Shown: positions 52,089 to 62,925 of the stretch, piece by piece
How positions within the stretch are numbered: the stretch's first letter is position 1
How the letters are laid out: the number at the start of each line of letters is the position of its first letter
NCBI RefSeq assembly: GCF_004770995.1
Contig: NZ_RQHW01000003.1
Coordinates: 66,712 to 130,711 of the forward strand
DNA from: Leptospira idonii
Lineage (GTDB): Bacteria; Spirochaetota; Leptospiria; Leptospirales; Leptospiraceae
Length of the DNA stretch: 64,000 nt
Direction of reading: 5' to 3'
Position numbers and translations under genes: made by a program
The notes under the pieces: model-generated
Told to the model about the DNA's origin: nothing
Database searches by the model: none
What the model saw: the letters and a program-made list of their open reading frames with translations, nothing else

Positions 52089-52652
52089 ATGCAAAAGGGT
52101 TCCCGAAAAGAATCCGCTTCTATGATCGAAAAAAAAATCAATTCTTTGGGAGGCTACGGACTATTCGCCTCACAAATATTCCTACCTGGAACCCTGTTAT
52201 TTACTGAAAAAGATTGGTACGCCGACATTGCACTGGGCGGCTGGGAAGTTCACAGCATTGAAGAAGTGAACCGATTCCCCGAATCGGAGAAGGAAATGTT
52301 TTTAAAATACAGTTTCGATCTTTCTTTCGGGAAAACAATGGGAACTTTCTCCGAAAATCATGTCCATAACCTGACTAATTTTCTCAACCATTCCTGCGGA
52401 CCGAACACTCAGTTCGACGGCCAGGACAATATCATAGCCAAAGGAACGATTTATCCGGGAGACGAACTTACCATCGATTACGGAAGTTTTGTGGTGAATT
52501 TCGACCAGAGCTTTCAGTGTTTTTGTGGTACCTCCCACTGCCGCAGCAGGATCAAAAAGGAAGATTGGAAAGTTTTATCCCTCAACCCCGAGAATAAATT
52601 CCCCAAATTCCTAAGCGAAGCGATCTTACTTTCCAACCAAATCCCTGTTTAA
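52089..52652 (+). CDS. SET-domain protein
   Basis: 187 residues from an ATG directly beside GGAGG; the ATG at 52122 (MIEKKINSLGG) is an alternative with better domain fit, although it lacks a ribosome site. The SET signatures are all visible: GGYGLFASQIFLPG at the start, NFLNHSCGPNTQF near residue 98, GDELTIDYGSF near 122 and a post-SET Cys cluster FQCFCGTSHCRSRI near 142. SET proteins transfer methyl groups from S-adenosylmethionine to lysines, in bacteria often on ribosomal or other targets. The target here is unknown. The preceding 274-base gap shows no clear gene. Confidence 0.8.
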   Translation: MQKGSRKESASMIEKKINSLGGYGLFASQIFLPGTLLFTEKDWYADIALGGWEVHSIEEVNRFPESEKEMFLKYSFDLSFGKTMGTFSENHVHNLTNFLNHSCGPNTQFDGQDNIIAKGTIYPGDELTIDYGSFVVNFDQSFQCFCGTSHCRSRIKKEDWKVLSLNPENKFPKFLSEAILLSNQIPV

Positions 52653-52785
52653 AGAAAAAAGAATCTTGGCATTCGGAAATTCTACCGAAGGAAAACTAGA
52701 AATGCTGGGATTCTTGCTTCAGGCATAGGAAAAAGACTTTTCGAATTATGTCACATTGCTAGAATGATTCCCAACTGGAGGCAGA

Positions 52786-52929
52786 ATGTTTTATCTCCTA
52801 TTGGCCTTACTACATGAAGATTTTTCTTCCGGAAGAATCGATTTCGCATCTTATTTTGAGAACATTGTCCTCTTAGCGGCAGACCACGAGCGGATCAAAG
52901 AGAACTTAAAGGTCTCCAAAGCTGCGTGA
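52786..52929 (+). CDS. Small hypothetical protein
   Basis: 47 residues with an excellent ribosome site (GGAGG six bases before the ATG). Sequence begins MFYLLLALLHEDFSSGRIDF and continues SYFENIVLLAADHERIKENL; mostly helical, weakly hydrophobic at the start, no metal motif. Below the usual size cut-off, and no family is known to me. The good start signal is the main evidence. It sits between the SET-domain gene and the subtilisin-like gene on the same strand. Confidence 0.45.
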   Translation: MFYLLLALLHEDFSSGRIDFASYFENIVLLAADHERIKENLKVSKAA

Positions 52930-53038
52930 TTGTACGCAAAAAACTCACAGTTTTACAATATTTGTCAAAATCCTAATATTATTGTAGTAATAAATCCACT
53001 TAGCTTATCATAGAAGACGATTCGAACGGATCTCTTCT

Positions 53039-54757
53039 ATGAATCGTCTTCTTGCTTTATTCATTTTACTTTCGATTCACAACGGTTGTAACAATTCCGA
53101 TTCAAAAAAAAATTCAGCTCTCTGGCTCAACCCCATCCTTTTAGGAACCAAGTCCACAGTCGACTACTCACCTACAGACTGCAGTGCAGTCAGTTCACCT
53201 AACGATACATACTACGGCTATCAATGGCATTTGAAAAACACGGGGCAAGCCATGTATTCGGGAACTCATCCTGCGGGAACTTCCGGAGCGGATATCAATG
53301 TTCTTCCCGTTTGGCAGGCGGGCCTCAGCGGAAAAACCACTTTGGTTTCCATAGTGGACGACGGGGTTTTATTGGATCATGAAGATCTGCAGCCGAATGC
53401 AAAATCGGAAAGTGTGAACTTTTTGCACGGAACGAACGGACTTGCAGCAAACGATACGGGAGGAGAACTCGCAAATCACGGAACAGCGGTTACAGGCATA
53501 ATCTCCGCAAGAGGAGGGAACGGGATAGGGGTTACCGGAGTAGCGCCTTGCAGTCAATTCATAGCTTATAATTATCTTTCTAAAAGTACGGATGCCAATA
53601 TGGCAACTTCATTGACTGGGAATAAATCCGTTTTCGTTTCCAACAACAGTTGGGGAAGTGAAGACGGATCGGGACATTATCAAAAAGCACCTAATTCATT
53701 TTATACGAATATAGAAGCGGGGATAACAAACAATCGTGAAGGAAAAGGAACCGTCTATGTTTTTGCAGGAGGAAACGGTGCGGGAACTTTAGGAGAAGCG
53801 ACAGGTACGGAAGTAGATAATTCGAATTATGACGGTTATGCTTCCCATTACGGAACTATGGCTGTTTCGGGGGTTCTCAATACGGGAGTCAGAGCCGCCT
53901 ATTCGGAAAAAGGCGCCAATCTCTGGTTATCCGCTTATACGGGAAGAGACGGAGTGATCAATACCGCCATTACAACCACTGACAATATAGGATTCACAAC
54001 GGAATGGGGATACAACCCTGGAACGGGAAGTACGAATTATCCGGATACTTCCAGTTTCAATTATCCGAACAGAAAGTACACTTCCACCTTCAACGGAACT
54101 TCCGCAGCGGCACCAATGGTTTCCGGAGTGGTTTCTCTCCTTTTAGAAAAATATCCCAACCTGACTTGGAGAGATGTGAAAGTGATTTTGGCAAAATCCG
54201 CCAAAAAAACGGACTCTTCCGATGCAAACTGGGTGAGCACTTCTCCGGGATACGACTACAGCACTGTTTACGGATTCGGAACTGTGGATGCGGAACAAGC
54301 GTTGCAAACGGCATCTTCCTGGACCAGCCTGGGAGGATCCTCCTCTTTGAAAACCTGGTCTACGGAAGGAACAGTCAGCTTGAACATAGACCAGTCGGGA
54401 AGTTACAGCACTCAAAACATAGTCGTTTCCTCTTCCGGGATCACCAAAATCGAATTCATCCGGCTCATTCTTACATCCAGCCACCCGAATCCGGGAGAAA
54501 TCAGAATGAAACTTCAGTCTCCCACTAGTCCCGTACAAAGAACGATAGAGATTCAAGAGCCTCATCTATGTTATTCGGGAGGAAAAAAACAAACTCCGAC
54601 TATAAGTTGTTCTGCGATGACGAATCAAATTTTCGGAGTTTCGGGATTTTTGGATTTTCCCGCAAATGGTACATGGAATCTTCTCCTGAAAGATGAGAAC
54701 AGCGGGACTCCTACTGGGAATCTGACATATTATAAGATCATTTTCTACGGATCTTAA
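53039..54757 (+). CDS. Subtilisin-like serine protease lipoprotein with P-domain
   Basis: 572 residues. A short lipoprotein signal ends in HNGC. The S8 catalytic triad is visible: Asp in VSIVDDGVLLDHEDL near 107, His in LANHGTAVTGIISARG near 150 and Ser in FNGTSAAAPMVSGVV near 350. The last 130 residues read as a proprotein-convertase P (Homo B) domain (beta-rich; GEIRMKLQSPTS, NGTWNLLLKDENSGTPTGNL). The layout matches bacterial kexin-like proteases. Anchoring in the membrane fits processing of surface or periplasmic proteins. No pro-domain of classical size lies before the catalytic domain. No operon partners are close. Confidence 0.88.
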   Translation: MNRLLALFILLSIHNGCNNSDSKKNSALWLNPILLGTKSTVDYSPTDCSAVSSPNDTYYGYQWHLKNTGQAMYSGTHPAGTSGADINVLPVWQAGLSGKTTLVSIVDDGVLLDHEDLQPNAKSESVNFLHGTNGLAANDTGGELANHGTAVTGIISARGGNGIGVTGVAPCSQFIAYNYLSKSTDANMATSLTGNKSVFVSNNSWGSEDGSGHYQKAPNSFYTNIEAGITNNREGKGTVYVFAGGNGAGTLGEATGTEVDNSNYDGYASHYGTMAVSGVLNTGVRAAYSEKGANLWLSAYTGRDGVINTAITTTDNIGFTTEWGYNPGTGSTNYPDTSSFNYPNRKYTSTFNGTSAAAPMVSGVVSLLLEKYPNLTWRDVKVILAKSAKKTDSSDANWVSTSPGYDYSTVYGFGTVDAEQALQTASSWTSLGGSSSLKTWSTEGTVSLNIDQSGSYSTQNIVVSSSGITKIEFIRLILTSSHPNPGEIRMKLQSPTSPVQRTIEIQEPHLCYSGGKKQTPTISCSAMTNQIFGVSGFLDFPANGTWNLLLKDENSGTPTGNLTYYKIIFYGS

Positions 54758-54842
54758 GGCTCCTTTGCCCTGGAATTTTCTCCTTGTTCGGATATGCTCT
54801 TTTTGTACGGTATCTGAAAAACTACATCTTTAGGAATATCTA

Positions 54843-56015
54843 ATGACAACTGCAAAACTTCTCACAAGTTTTTCCTCTCAGTCTCAGAAATTTTTCTTAC
54901 AATTCGGCGGGCAAGGTTCTCCTTATCTTAAAGAACTTGCAAAACTTTTCCAAGAACCGGAACTCAAAGAATTCTTCGCTATTTCTTTCCAAACTCTCGA
55001 TCAAATCGTTGCCAGAGACGGCAAAAGTCCTTTCTTAAGCGAAGGTTTAAACTTCAAAGCTTGGTTGGAAAATCCGGACAGCGCTCCTTCCGAAGATTAT
55101 CTATCCCGCGCTCCCGTTTCCGTTCCTGGAATCTTCATGACCCAAATTGCGAACTATGTGCTCGTAACTAAAAGAGGTTATCCTACTGCGGATCTTATCA
55201 AAACTACGGGTGCCATCAGCGGCCACAGCCAAGGTGTGATTGCGGGAGCATTGGTAGGATTAGGTAAAGAAGGAGATGATTTCCTAAAAGCATACAGCGA
55301 CTTCTTAAAATTCGTTTTCTACTTAGGATTCAACGGTCAAAAAGTTTATCCTGATTTCAATGTTGCTGCTAATATCGTTCAAGAGAACGAAGCAAACGGA
55401 GACAAAAACCCTGCTCCTATGGTTGCTGTGATCGGTTACACCAAAGATGAGTTAGAAGATAGAGTGAAACAAACAAACGAATCTTTGGGACTCAAAGGCC
55501 AAGACACTGTTTTTATTTCTCTTTACAACACTCCCGATTCCATGATCTTATCTGCGCTTCCTTCTTCTTTGCTTGCTTTCAGAAAAAAATGGAAAGCGGA
55601 AATGGATGAGAAAAAATTCAAATTCGTATATTTGAAAACGACCGCTCCTTTCCACTGCCCTTTCATGAATGCATCCCTTCCCGGTTTCGTCAAAGAAGAT
55701 GCGGAAGTGGTTCCTTTCCCTTATTCCGGAAGCGATTTGAAAGTTCCCGTTTACAGCATCTTCGACGGACACAACCTTCAAAAAGACGGAAACCTAAGAG
55801 ACATTCTTTTCAAAATGGTTTTGATCGAGCCGCTTTACTGGGATTTGGCGATCGCTCCTATCTGGAACGATTCTTCCATTCAGGCAGTTATCGATTTCGG
55901 ACCGAGTGTAGTGAGTCAAAGATTGACAGGCGGACACTTAAAAGCGAAGAATATCGAAAAACAATCATTATGTGCTTCTAACGCAAAGGAATTGAAACAA
56001 ATTCTAGAAGTATAA
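54843..56015 (+). CDS. FabD/SAT-like acyltransferase
   Basis: 390 residues, alpha/beta hydrolase-like acyltransferase fold. N-terminal FLQFGGQGSPYLKELAKLF and the nucleophile elbow ISGHSQGVIAGALVGLG (Ser of GHSQG, near residue 127) match malonyl/acetyl transferases; the second catalytic His is in TTAPFHCPFMNASLPG near 270. Overall it looks closer to the starter-unit transacylase of fungal fatty acid synthases than to compact FabD (about 310 residues). It probably loads an acyl group onto acyl carrier protein, but the substrate is unknown. The stop overlaps the WYL gene start (TAATG). Confidence 0.72.
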   Translation: MTTAKLLTSFSSQSQKFFLQFGGQGSPYLKELAKLFQEPELKEFFAISFQTLDQIVARDGKSPFLSEGLNFKAWLENPDSAPSEDYLSRAPVSVPGIFMTQIANYVLVTKRGYPTADLIKTTGAISGHSQGVIAGALVGLGKEGDDFLKAYSDFLKFVFYLGFNGQKVYPDFNVAANIVQENEANGDKNPAPMVAVIGYTKDELEDRVKQTNESLGLKGQDTVFISLYNTPDSMILSALPSSLLAFRKKWKAEMDEKKFKFVYLKTTAPFHCPFMNASLPGFVKEDAEVVPFPYSGSDLKVPVYSIFDGHNLQKDGNLRDILFKMVLIEPLYWDLAIAPIWNDSSIQAVIDFGPSVVSQRLTGGHLKAKNIEKQSLCASNAKELKQILEV

Positions 56016-56971
56016 TGAATCCTTCTACCCTAAGGGCAGCTTCCAAACTCAATCTGATCCGAATTCTATCGGCACATCCGGATGGTTTGAGTTTGGAGGA
56101 TCTCCAAAAAATCACAGGACACAAATCCGTCACCGAACTCAAAAAAGAGCTCGGTGAACTTTACATGATCGAAATGTATCCCTACTCTCCTCAGGATTGT
56201 GTGGATATCGATTTCGACGGAGAACTTGTGAAGATCCGTCTGCCCATCGCTATCGATAAAGCACTGCCTCTTTCTCCCGACGAATGGATTCTGTTACGCG
56301 ACTTAGTCTCTCGTCAGGGACAGAAAGAAGAAGATTCCAAAAAACATTTAGTAGAATCGATTTTAAAAAAGATAAACTCGATCATTCCTTCCGAAACCTG
56401 GGAACCTCATTCAGAGATCAGAAAAAAAATCACGGACTCCATTCAAAACCAGAAGATCATCGAACTGGATTATTGGAAAAGAAACAGCAAAGAAAAAGAA
56501 GTGAGAACCTTATCTCCTTGGCTTCTTTGGGAAGAAAATGAATCTTACCTTTTGGGTTTCGATCTGGAAAAACAGGAATTTCGATCCTATCGAATCGACT
56601 GCATTTTATCCATCAGAGAAACCGACCGCAAAATCGGAGAAATTCCGAAGGGCGCAAAAGAATGGTTAGATGGTTTCGTGCAATTGGTTCAACCGAAACA
56701 AGAACCGAAAGATCGCCACGCAGTCCTTTTCGCAAAAGATTCCTCCGCATTTCATTTAGGAAGAAAACTTCCCTTAAAAGACCTGAATACCACCAAATCC
56801 TACTTTGGTGAAACTTACTACGGCTACCAAGCTCCGATTCAGGAAGAAAATTGGTTTATCAATACCATTCTAGGTTACGGAACCAGCATCATAGTTACGG
56901 AACCGAAAGAACTTTCCGAAAAGATTCGGGGAAAAATCGAAGAAGCAAAATCCCTGATCCCCGGAAAATAA
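56015..56971 (+). CDS. WYL-domain protein
   Basis: 318 residues. The N-terminal 60 resemble a winged helix (LNLIRILSAHPDGLSLEDLQ), and the middle and C-terminal parts carry a WYL-like domain, seen in ELDYWKRNSKEKEVRTLSPWLLWEENESYLLGF near 165-195 and RSYRIDCILSIRET. WYL proteins sense ligands or nucleic acids and often repress genes. The start is coupled to the acyltransferase stop by a TAATG overlap, and ispE follows after 14 bases, so it is part of the operon and may regulate it. The DNA-binding part is short and weakly supported. Confidence 0.65.
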   Translation: MNPSTLRAASKLNLIRILSAHPDGLSLEDLQKITGHKSVTELKKELGELYMIEMYPYSPQDCVDIDFDGELVKIRLPIAIDKALPLSPDEWILLRDLVSRQGQKEEDSKKHLVESILKKINSIIPSETWEPHSEIRKKITDSIQNQKIIELDYWKRNSKEKEVRTLSPWLLWEENESYLLGFDLEKQEFRSYRIDCILSIRETDRKIGEIPKGAKEWLDGFVQLVQPKQEPKDRHAVLFAKDSSAFHLGRKLPLKDLNTTKSYFGETYYGYQAPIQEENWFINTILGYGTSIIVTEPKELSEKIRGKIEEAKSLIPGK

Positions 56972-56985
56972 TTCGTTTCTAACTC

Positions 56986-57897
56986 GTGAAAGTTTTATCT
57001 TACGCAAAAATCAATTTAGGTTTGGAGATTCCTTTCAAAAGAGAGGACGGTTATCATGAAATCCGAAGCCTGTTTTTAAAAACAAACTTCGGGGACGACT
57101 TCGAATGTTCTTCCTTTCCGTTAACTTCTCCGCAAACTCCCGAATTCAGACTTATCTCTTCCAATGAATTGAGTCCGAAAAAACACCCTCTCTTCGAATC
57201 CGTCTCGGAACGAGGAGACATAACTAAGAATATACTTTATAAGGCATATCTAAAATTGTTTCCCCATCTGACGGAGCCTTTCGGAGTGGAAGTTCGCCTA
57301 ACAAAGAGAATTCCTCCGGAAGGAGGAGTGGGGGGAGGAAGTTCCAATGCAGGAAGCCTTCTTCGATTTTTATTTTCTAAAACGAATCTGAGCGGAGAAG
57401 AAAAAATCTCCTTTGCCAAATCCATCGGCGCAGATGTCCCTTTTTTTCTACAAGACCACCACTGCAAAGTCACTGGAATCGGAGAAACCTTAGAACCTAT
57501 CTCCGTTTCTTCCGGTTTTGGAGTTCTTGCCGTCCCCAATGTCTCTCTTTCTACAAAAGCAATGTACGAGGGACTTCAAAAAAGTTTACAAAAAACCAGT
57601 GACTCAAAAGTATGGAAAACTCTGACAGAGGATGTGATTCGAAGTCTTCAGGTCGGTGCATGGGCCAGCCTTAACGGCATACTAGAGAACGAGTTCGAAA
57701 AAATCGCTTTCCAGTCCCACCCCGATTTAAAGGAATTGAAATCAGGAATTTTGCAAGAAGGTGCGGTTTACGCTTCTTTATCAGGTTCCGGTTCTTGTTT
57801 GTATGGCCTTGTTGCCAAAGAGACAGACCAACCGATTTTGCTCTCTTCTTTGAAACGTCGATTTCCCGAAACGGATTTCCGATCCTTCTCTTTATAG
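56986..57897 (+). CDS. ispE: 4-diphosphocytidyl-2-C-methyl-D-erythritol kinase
   Basis: 303 residues from a GTG start. Phosphorylates CDP-methylerythritol in the non-mevalonate isoprenoid pathway. GHMP-kinase motifs: SYAKINLGLEI near residue 4, PPEGGVGGGSSNAGSLLRFL near 105 (ATP-binding) and SLSGSGSCLYGL near 260. The enzyme is of normal size. Its stop is followed within 5 bases by tRNA-Gln, so the gene, the tRNA and the downstream glmU gene lie close together on one strand. Confidence 0.93.
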   Translation: MKVLSYAKINLGLEIPFKREDGYHEIRSLFLKTNFGDDFECSSFPLTSPQTPEFRLISSNELSPKKHPLFESVSERGDITKNILYKAYLKLFPHLTEPFGVEVRLTKRIPPEGGVGGGSSNAGSLLRFLFSKTNLSGEEKISFAKSIGADVPFFLQDHHCKVTGIGETLEPISVSSGFGVLAVPNVSLSTKAMYEGLQKSLQKTSDSKVWKTLTEDVIRSLQVGAWASLNGILENEFEKIAFQSHPDLKELKSGILQEGAVYASLSGSGSCLYGLVAKETDQPILLSSLKRRFPETDFRSFSL

Positions 57898-57901
57898 AAA
57901 C

Positions 57902-57974
57902 TGGCCTGTAGCCAAGCGGTAAGGCAGCGGTTTTTGGTATCGCCATTCCCTAGGTTCGAATCCTAGCAGGCCAG
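57902..57974 (+). tRNA. tRNA-Gln (anticodon UUG)
   Basis: Cloverleaf read by hand: acceptor TGGCCTG (57902-57908) with CAGGCCA (57967-57973), D stem GCC/GGC, anticodon stem GCGGT/ATCGC around TTTTGGT with anticodon TTG, and T arm CTAGG-TTCGAAT-CCTAG. The discriminator is G at 57974 and the CCA end (57975-57977) is encoded. UUG decodes glutamine codons CAA and CAG. It is embedded between ispE and glmU in the same orientation. Confidence 0.95.
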
Positions 57975-58004
57975 CCAGTTTTTATTTTTCCATATTTCTA
58001 TCGT

Positions 58005-58766
58005 ATGAACATTGAATCAACTGTAACTGCTGTTATATTAGCGGCGGGGAAAGGAACTCGAATGAAGAGTGAACTTCCCAAGGTTGCGGTTGTACTGAAC
58101 GAATCTCCTCTTTTAATCCACGTTCTCAAAAACATCGACCAGTCCGGCATCAAACGCAAAGTCGTTGTGATCGGTTACCGCAAAGATGTAGTTACCGAAA
58201 TTGCAAAAAATTTCCCAGGCGTGGAATTTGCCGAACAAACGGAACAACTAGGAACAGGTCATGCCGTTATTTCTGCGGAAAAAAATCTGCAACCTCATTC
58301 CGGTTATATTCTAGTAGCTTGCGGAGATGCACCTCTCATCTCTTCTTCCTCTTTTTCAGAACTCATTCAACTTCATAAAACGAATTCCTACTCTGCTACC
58401 GTCCTTTCCGCAAAAATGGAAGATTCTACCGGTTACGGCCGCATCATCCGCTCTTCTGATGACGGTTCTCTTCTTCGCATCGTAGAACAAAAAGATGCAA
58501 ACCCGGAAGAAAAGGCAGTGAACGAAGTGAATACGGGAACCTATTGTTTTACCGCAGAACATTTATTTGATGCTCTCAAACAAATCGGAAACGACAACGC
58601 TCAAAAAGAATATTACCTTACCGATGTGATCAAAATCTTCCGCTCCCAAGGGAAAAAAGTGGGTGCCCTCACTTTAAAAAATCCTCTGGAAAGTCACGGG
58701 ATCAATTCTCCTGAAGATTTGGAAACAGCAAAACAATATATAGACAAAGGGTTAGTTGGTGTATGA
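58005..58766 (+). CDS. glmU: UDP-GlcNAc pyrophosphorylase-type nucleotidyltransferase, GlmU N-domain only
   Basis: 253 residues. The nucleotidyltransferase signature [17 protein letters not shown] is at residue 12, with QLGTGHAV near 82, VACGDAPLI near 105, GYGRII near 145 and [10 protein letters not shown] near 173, matching GlmU's uridyltransferase domain. The C-terminal left-handed beta-helix of bifunctional GlmU (acetyltransferase) is absent; the protein ends after the nucleotidyltransferase fold, at about 55% of full GlmU length. Acetylation must be done by another protein. The stop overlaps the prs start by 4 bases (ATGA), so the two are translationally coupled. An alternative is another sugar-1-phosphate nucleotidyltransferase. 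Confidence 0.75.
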   Translation: MNIESTVTAVILAAGKGTRMKSELPKVAVVLNESPLLIHVLKNIDQSGIKRKVVVIGYRKDVVTEIAKNFPGVEFAEQTEQLGTGHAVISAEKNLQPHSGYILVACGDAPLISSSSFSELIQLHKTNSYSATVLSAKMEDSTGYGRIIRSSDDGSLLRIVEQKDANPEEKAVNEVNTGTYCFTAEHLFDALKQIGNDNAQKEYYLTDVIKIFRSQGKKVGALTLKNPLESHGINSPEDLETAKQYIDKGLVGV

Positions 58767-59704
58767 ATCCGAGTGAAGTTGCAGTTTTTTCTGGAAATGC
58801 AAATCGTCCTCTGGCGGAAGAAATCTGTCAGCAATTGAAAATTCCGAACGGAGCCATTACCGTAAAACGTTTCTCAGACGGAGAAAGTGCCGTTAAAATC
58901 GAAGAGAACGTTCGAGGTAGAGACGTATTCGTCATTCAATCCATCAGTTATCCTGCAAACGACAATCTTATGGAACTTCTTCTTATCATCGATGCTCTTC
59001 GCAGAGCTTCCGCAAGAAGAATCACTGCAGTCATTCCTTATTACGGTTACGGAAGACAAGACCGTAAAGTAGAACCTAGAGTTCCTATTTCCGCAAGAGT
59101 CGTTGCGGATCTTTTGGAAACAGTAGGACCTAACCGTGTTTTAACGATGGATCTTCACGCGGATCAAATCCAAGGCTTTTTCAGAATCCCCGTAGATCAT
59201 CTTTACTTCTCTCCCGTACTTGCCGAATACATCAACTCGCTCGGATTAGAAGATCTAGTCATCGTATCTCCCGATTCGGGAGGAGCGGAAAGAGCCCGTA
59301 ACTTCGGAAAAAAAGTAAACGGTTCTCTTGCCATCATAGACAAAAGACGTCCGAAAGCGAACGAGTCCGTTGTGATGAACGTAATCGGAGACATCAAAGA
59401 CAAACATTGCCTTCTTCTCGACGATATGATCGACACAGGCGGAACCATCGCAAAAGCTGCGACTGCTCTTTACGAAAACGGTGCCAAATCGGTTATGTGC
59501 TGTGCGACTCACGGAGTTCTTTCCGGGGAAGCTCCTGAAAAACTGAATGCGGGGAATTTTACGCAGATCGTGCTTTCAAATTCCATTCAAGTACCCGAGA
59601 CAAAGAAAATAAATCACTTGAAAACGCTCTCGATCGCCCCACTCTTTGCTAAAGCCATCGAAAGAATTCACAACGAAGAATCTATCTCTAGTCTGTTTTC
59701 ATAA
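58763..59704 (+). CDS. prs: Ribose-phosphate pyrophosphokinase
   Basis: 313 residues, normal. Makes PRPP from ribose 5-phosphate and ATP for purine, pyrimidine, His and Trp synthesis. N-terminal [24 protein letters not shown], the catalytic flexible-loop region [21 protein letters not shown] near 95, a metal-site region [12 protein letters not shown] near 132 and the PRPP-binding loop [17 protein letters not shown] near 215. It overlaps glmU by 4 bases and rplY follows after 17 bases. This glmU-prs-rplY-pth order is common in bacteria. Confidence 0.97.
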   Translation: MNPSEVAVFSGNANRPLAEEICQQLKIPNGAITVKRFSDGESAVKIEENVRGRDVFVIQSISYPANDNLMELLLIIDALRRASARRITAVIPYYGYGRQDRKVEPRVPISARVVADLLETVGPNRVLTMDLHADQIQGFFRIPVDHLYFSPVLAEYINSLGLEDLVIVSPDSGGAERARNFGKKVNGSLAIIDKRRPKANESVVMNVIGDIKDKHCLLLDDMIDTGGTIAKAATALYENGAKSVMCCATHGVLSGEAPEKLNAGNFTQIVLSNSIQVPETKKINHLKTLSIAPLFAKAIERIHNEESISSLFS

Positions 59705-59721
59705 TAATAAGGAACATAATC

Positions 59722-60351
59722 ATGGAAAAATATAGCATCAAAGCGCAATCAAGAACTCTTACCGGCAAAGGACCTGCTAGACGTCTACGCACGGAAGGTC
59801 TTGTTCCGGCAAACATCATTGGAAACGGAGAAGCTACTTCCGCAACCGTTGTCGAAAAAGAAATTCAAAAACTCATCGATTCTGGAATTAGAAAAGCGAC
59901 TCTCATTGAACTTGAATTAGGTGATAAAAAGGAAAAAGTTTTCGTAAAAGAAATCCAAAGATTTCCTCACACAGGTCAAATTCGTCATATCGACTTTTTC
60001 AAAGTAGCTCCCGGTAAAAAAATCCTAACAACTGTAGCGATCAAAACTTCAGGAACAGCGAAAGGTTCCAAAGCGGGTGGACAGTTCGAACATTTGATTC
60101 ATGAAATCAAAGTGAAAGCGACTGCTGAAGATCTAACAGACGTATTAACAATCGACGTTTCCAATTTGGATGTAGGGGACAGCATTAAAGTTTCCCAACT
60201 TCCTTATCCTAAAACTTGGGAAATTTTGGTGAACGGAGATCCGATCGTTACTTCTTGCAACAAAACAAAAGCGATCCTAGCTGCGGAAAGAGCTGAAAAA
60301 GCGGAAGCAGAAGCGGGCAAAAAACCAGCCGCTAAAAAAGGCAAAAAGTAA
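59722..60351 (+). CDS. rplY: Ribosomal protein bL25 (Ctc type)
   Basis: 209 residues: the long (TL5/Ctc) form with an N-terminal 5S-rRNA-binding domain (about 1-95, SRTLTGKGPARRLRTEGLVP) and a C-terminal beta domain (about 96-185), then a Lys/Ala tail (KPAAKKGKK). It binds 5S rRNA in the large ribosomal subunit. AAGGA precedes the ATG by good spacing. Order with prs upstream and pth downstream matches the conserved cluster. Confidence 0.95.
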   Translation: MEKYSIKAQSRTLTGKGPARRLRTEGLVPANIIGNGEATSATVVEKEIQKLIDSGIRKATLIELELGDKKEKVFVKEIQRFPHTGQIRHIDFFKVAPGKKILTTVAIKTSGTAKGSKAGGQFEHLIHEIKVKATAEDLTDVLTIDVSNLDVGDSIKVSQLPYPKTWEILVNGDPIVTSCNKTKAILAAERAEKAEAEAGKKPAAKKGKK

Positions 60352-60370
60352 GTTCACTTTTTAAAAACCA

Positions 60371-60934
60371 ATGAAGCTGATAGTAGGCCTGGGAAATCCC
60401 GGGGATAAATACAACAACAATCGATCTAACATTGGTTTTAAGATCCTCGATGTCATTGCGAATAACATTGGCATCGAGATCAAAACAAAGAAGAAAAAAT
60501 CTCTGATTGGAAGAGGAGACTTTGAAGGGGATGAAGTCGTTCTCCTCAAACCTCAAACTTTCAGTGATCTTTCCGGCGAGTCCGTGTTGTACATCGCCTC
60601 CTTCCTTAAAATCCAGGTAAAAGACATAGTTCTGATCCATGAAGACCTAGAACTGGAATTGGGACAAATCGTAGTCACAAAGGGAGGAGAAAGCGACGGA
60701 CACCCGGGAGTTGATTCCGTTTCCGTTTCTCTCCGATCGCCAAATTTCATCAGAATCCGAATTGGTGTTAAAAATCCGAAGTACAACCCGAAAAAAAGGG
60801 AAGATTTTTTACGTGAAGATTTTGAGCCATTAGAGAATCTAAGCTTAATTCAGATTATCAACGACGCGGAAGCCGCGATTCGCTCGATTTCCATGGGGGA
60901 TATCGACGAAGTGATTCAGAAATATCACCTTTGA
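60371..60934 (+). CDS. pth: Peptidyl-tRNA hydrolase family protein with altered active site
   Basis: 187 residues, typical Pth length and position beside rplY. The opening LIVGLGNPGDKY keeps the Asn of GLxNPG, and RIRIGVKNP is normal. By alignment to Escherichia coli Pth from memory, four active-site residues are changed: His20 to Ser (NRSNIG where RHNxG is usual), Asn68 to Asp (QTFSDLSGES for TTFMNLSGKA), Asp93 to Glu (HEDLEL for HDELDL) and Asn114 to Pro (GHPGV for GHNGL). The family normally frees tRNA from peptidyl-tRNA; with the catalytic His gone, activity is doubtful. The frame is intact, so it is not a simple pseudogene. No ribosome site is evident. Confidence 0.85.
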   Translation: MKLIVGLGNPGDKYNNNRSNIGFKILDVIANNIGIEIKTKKKKSLIGRGDFEGDEVVLLKPQTFSDLSGESVLYIASFLKIQVKDIVLIHEDLELELGQIVVTKGGESDGHPGVDSVSVSLRSPNFIRIRIGVKNPKYNPKKREDFLREDFEPLENLSLIQIINDAEAAIRSISMGDIDEVIQKYHL

Positions 60935-60963
60935 ACTAGTCTAATCAGGGAGATATTCCTTCC

Positions 60964-62919
<1,956 letters not shown>

Positions 62920-62925
62920 TCAAAG

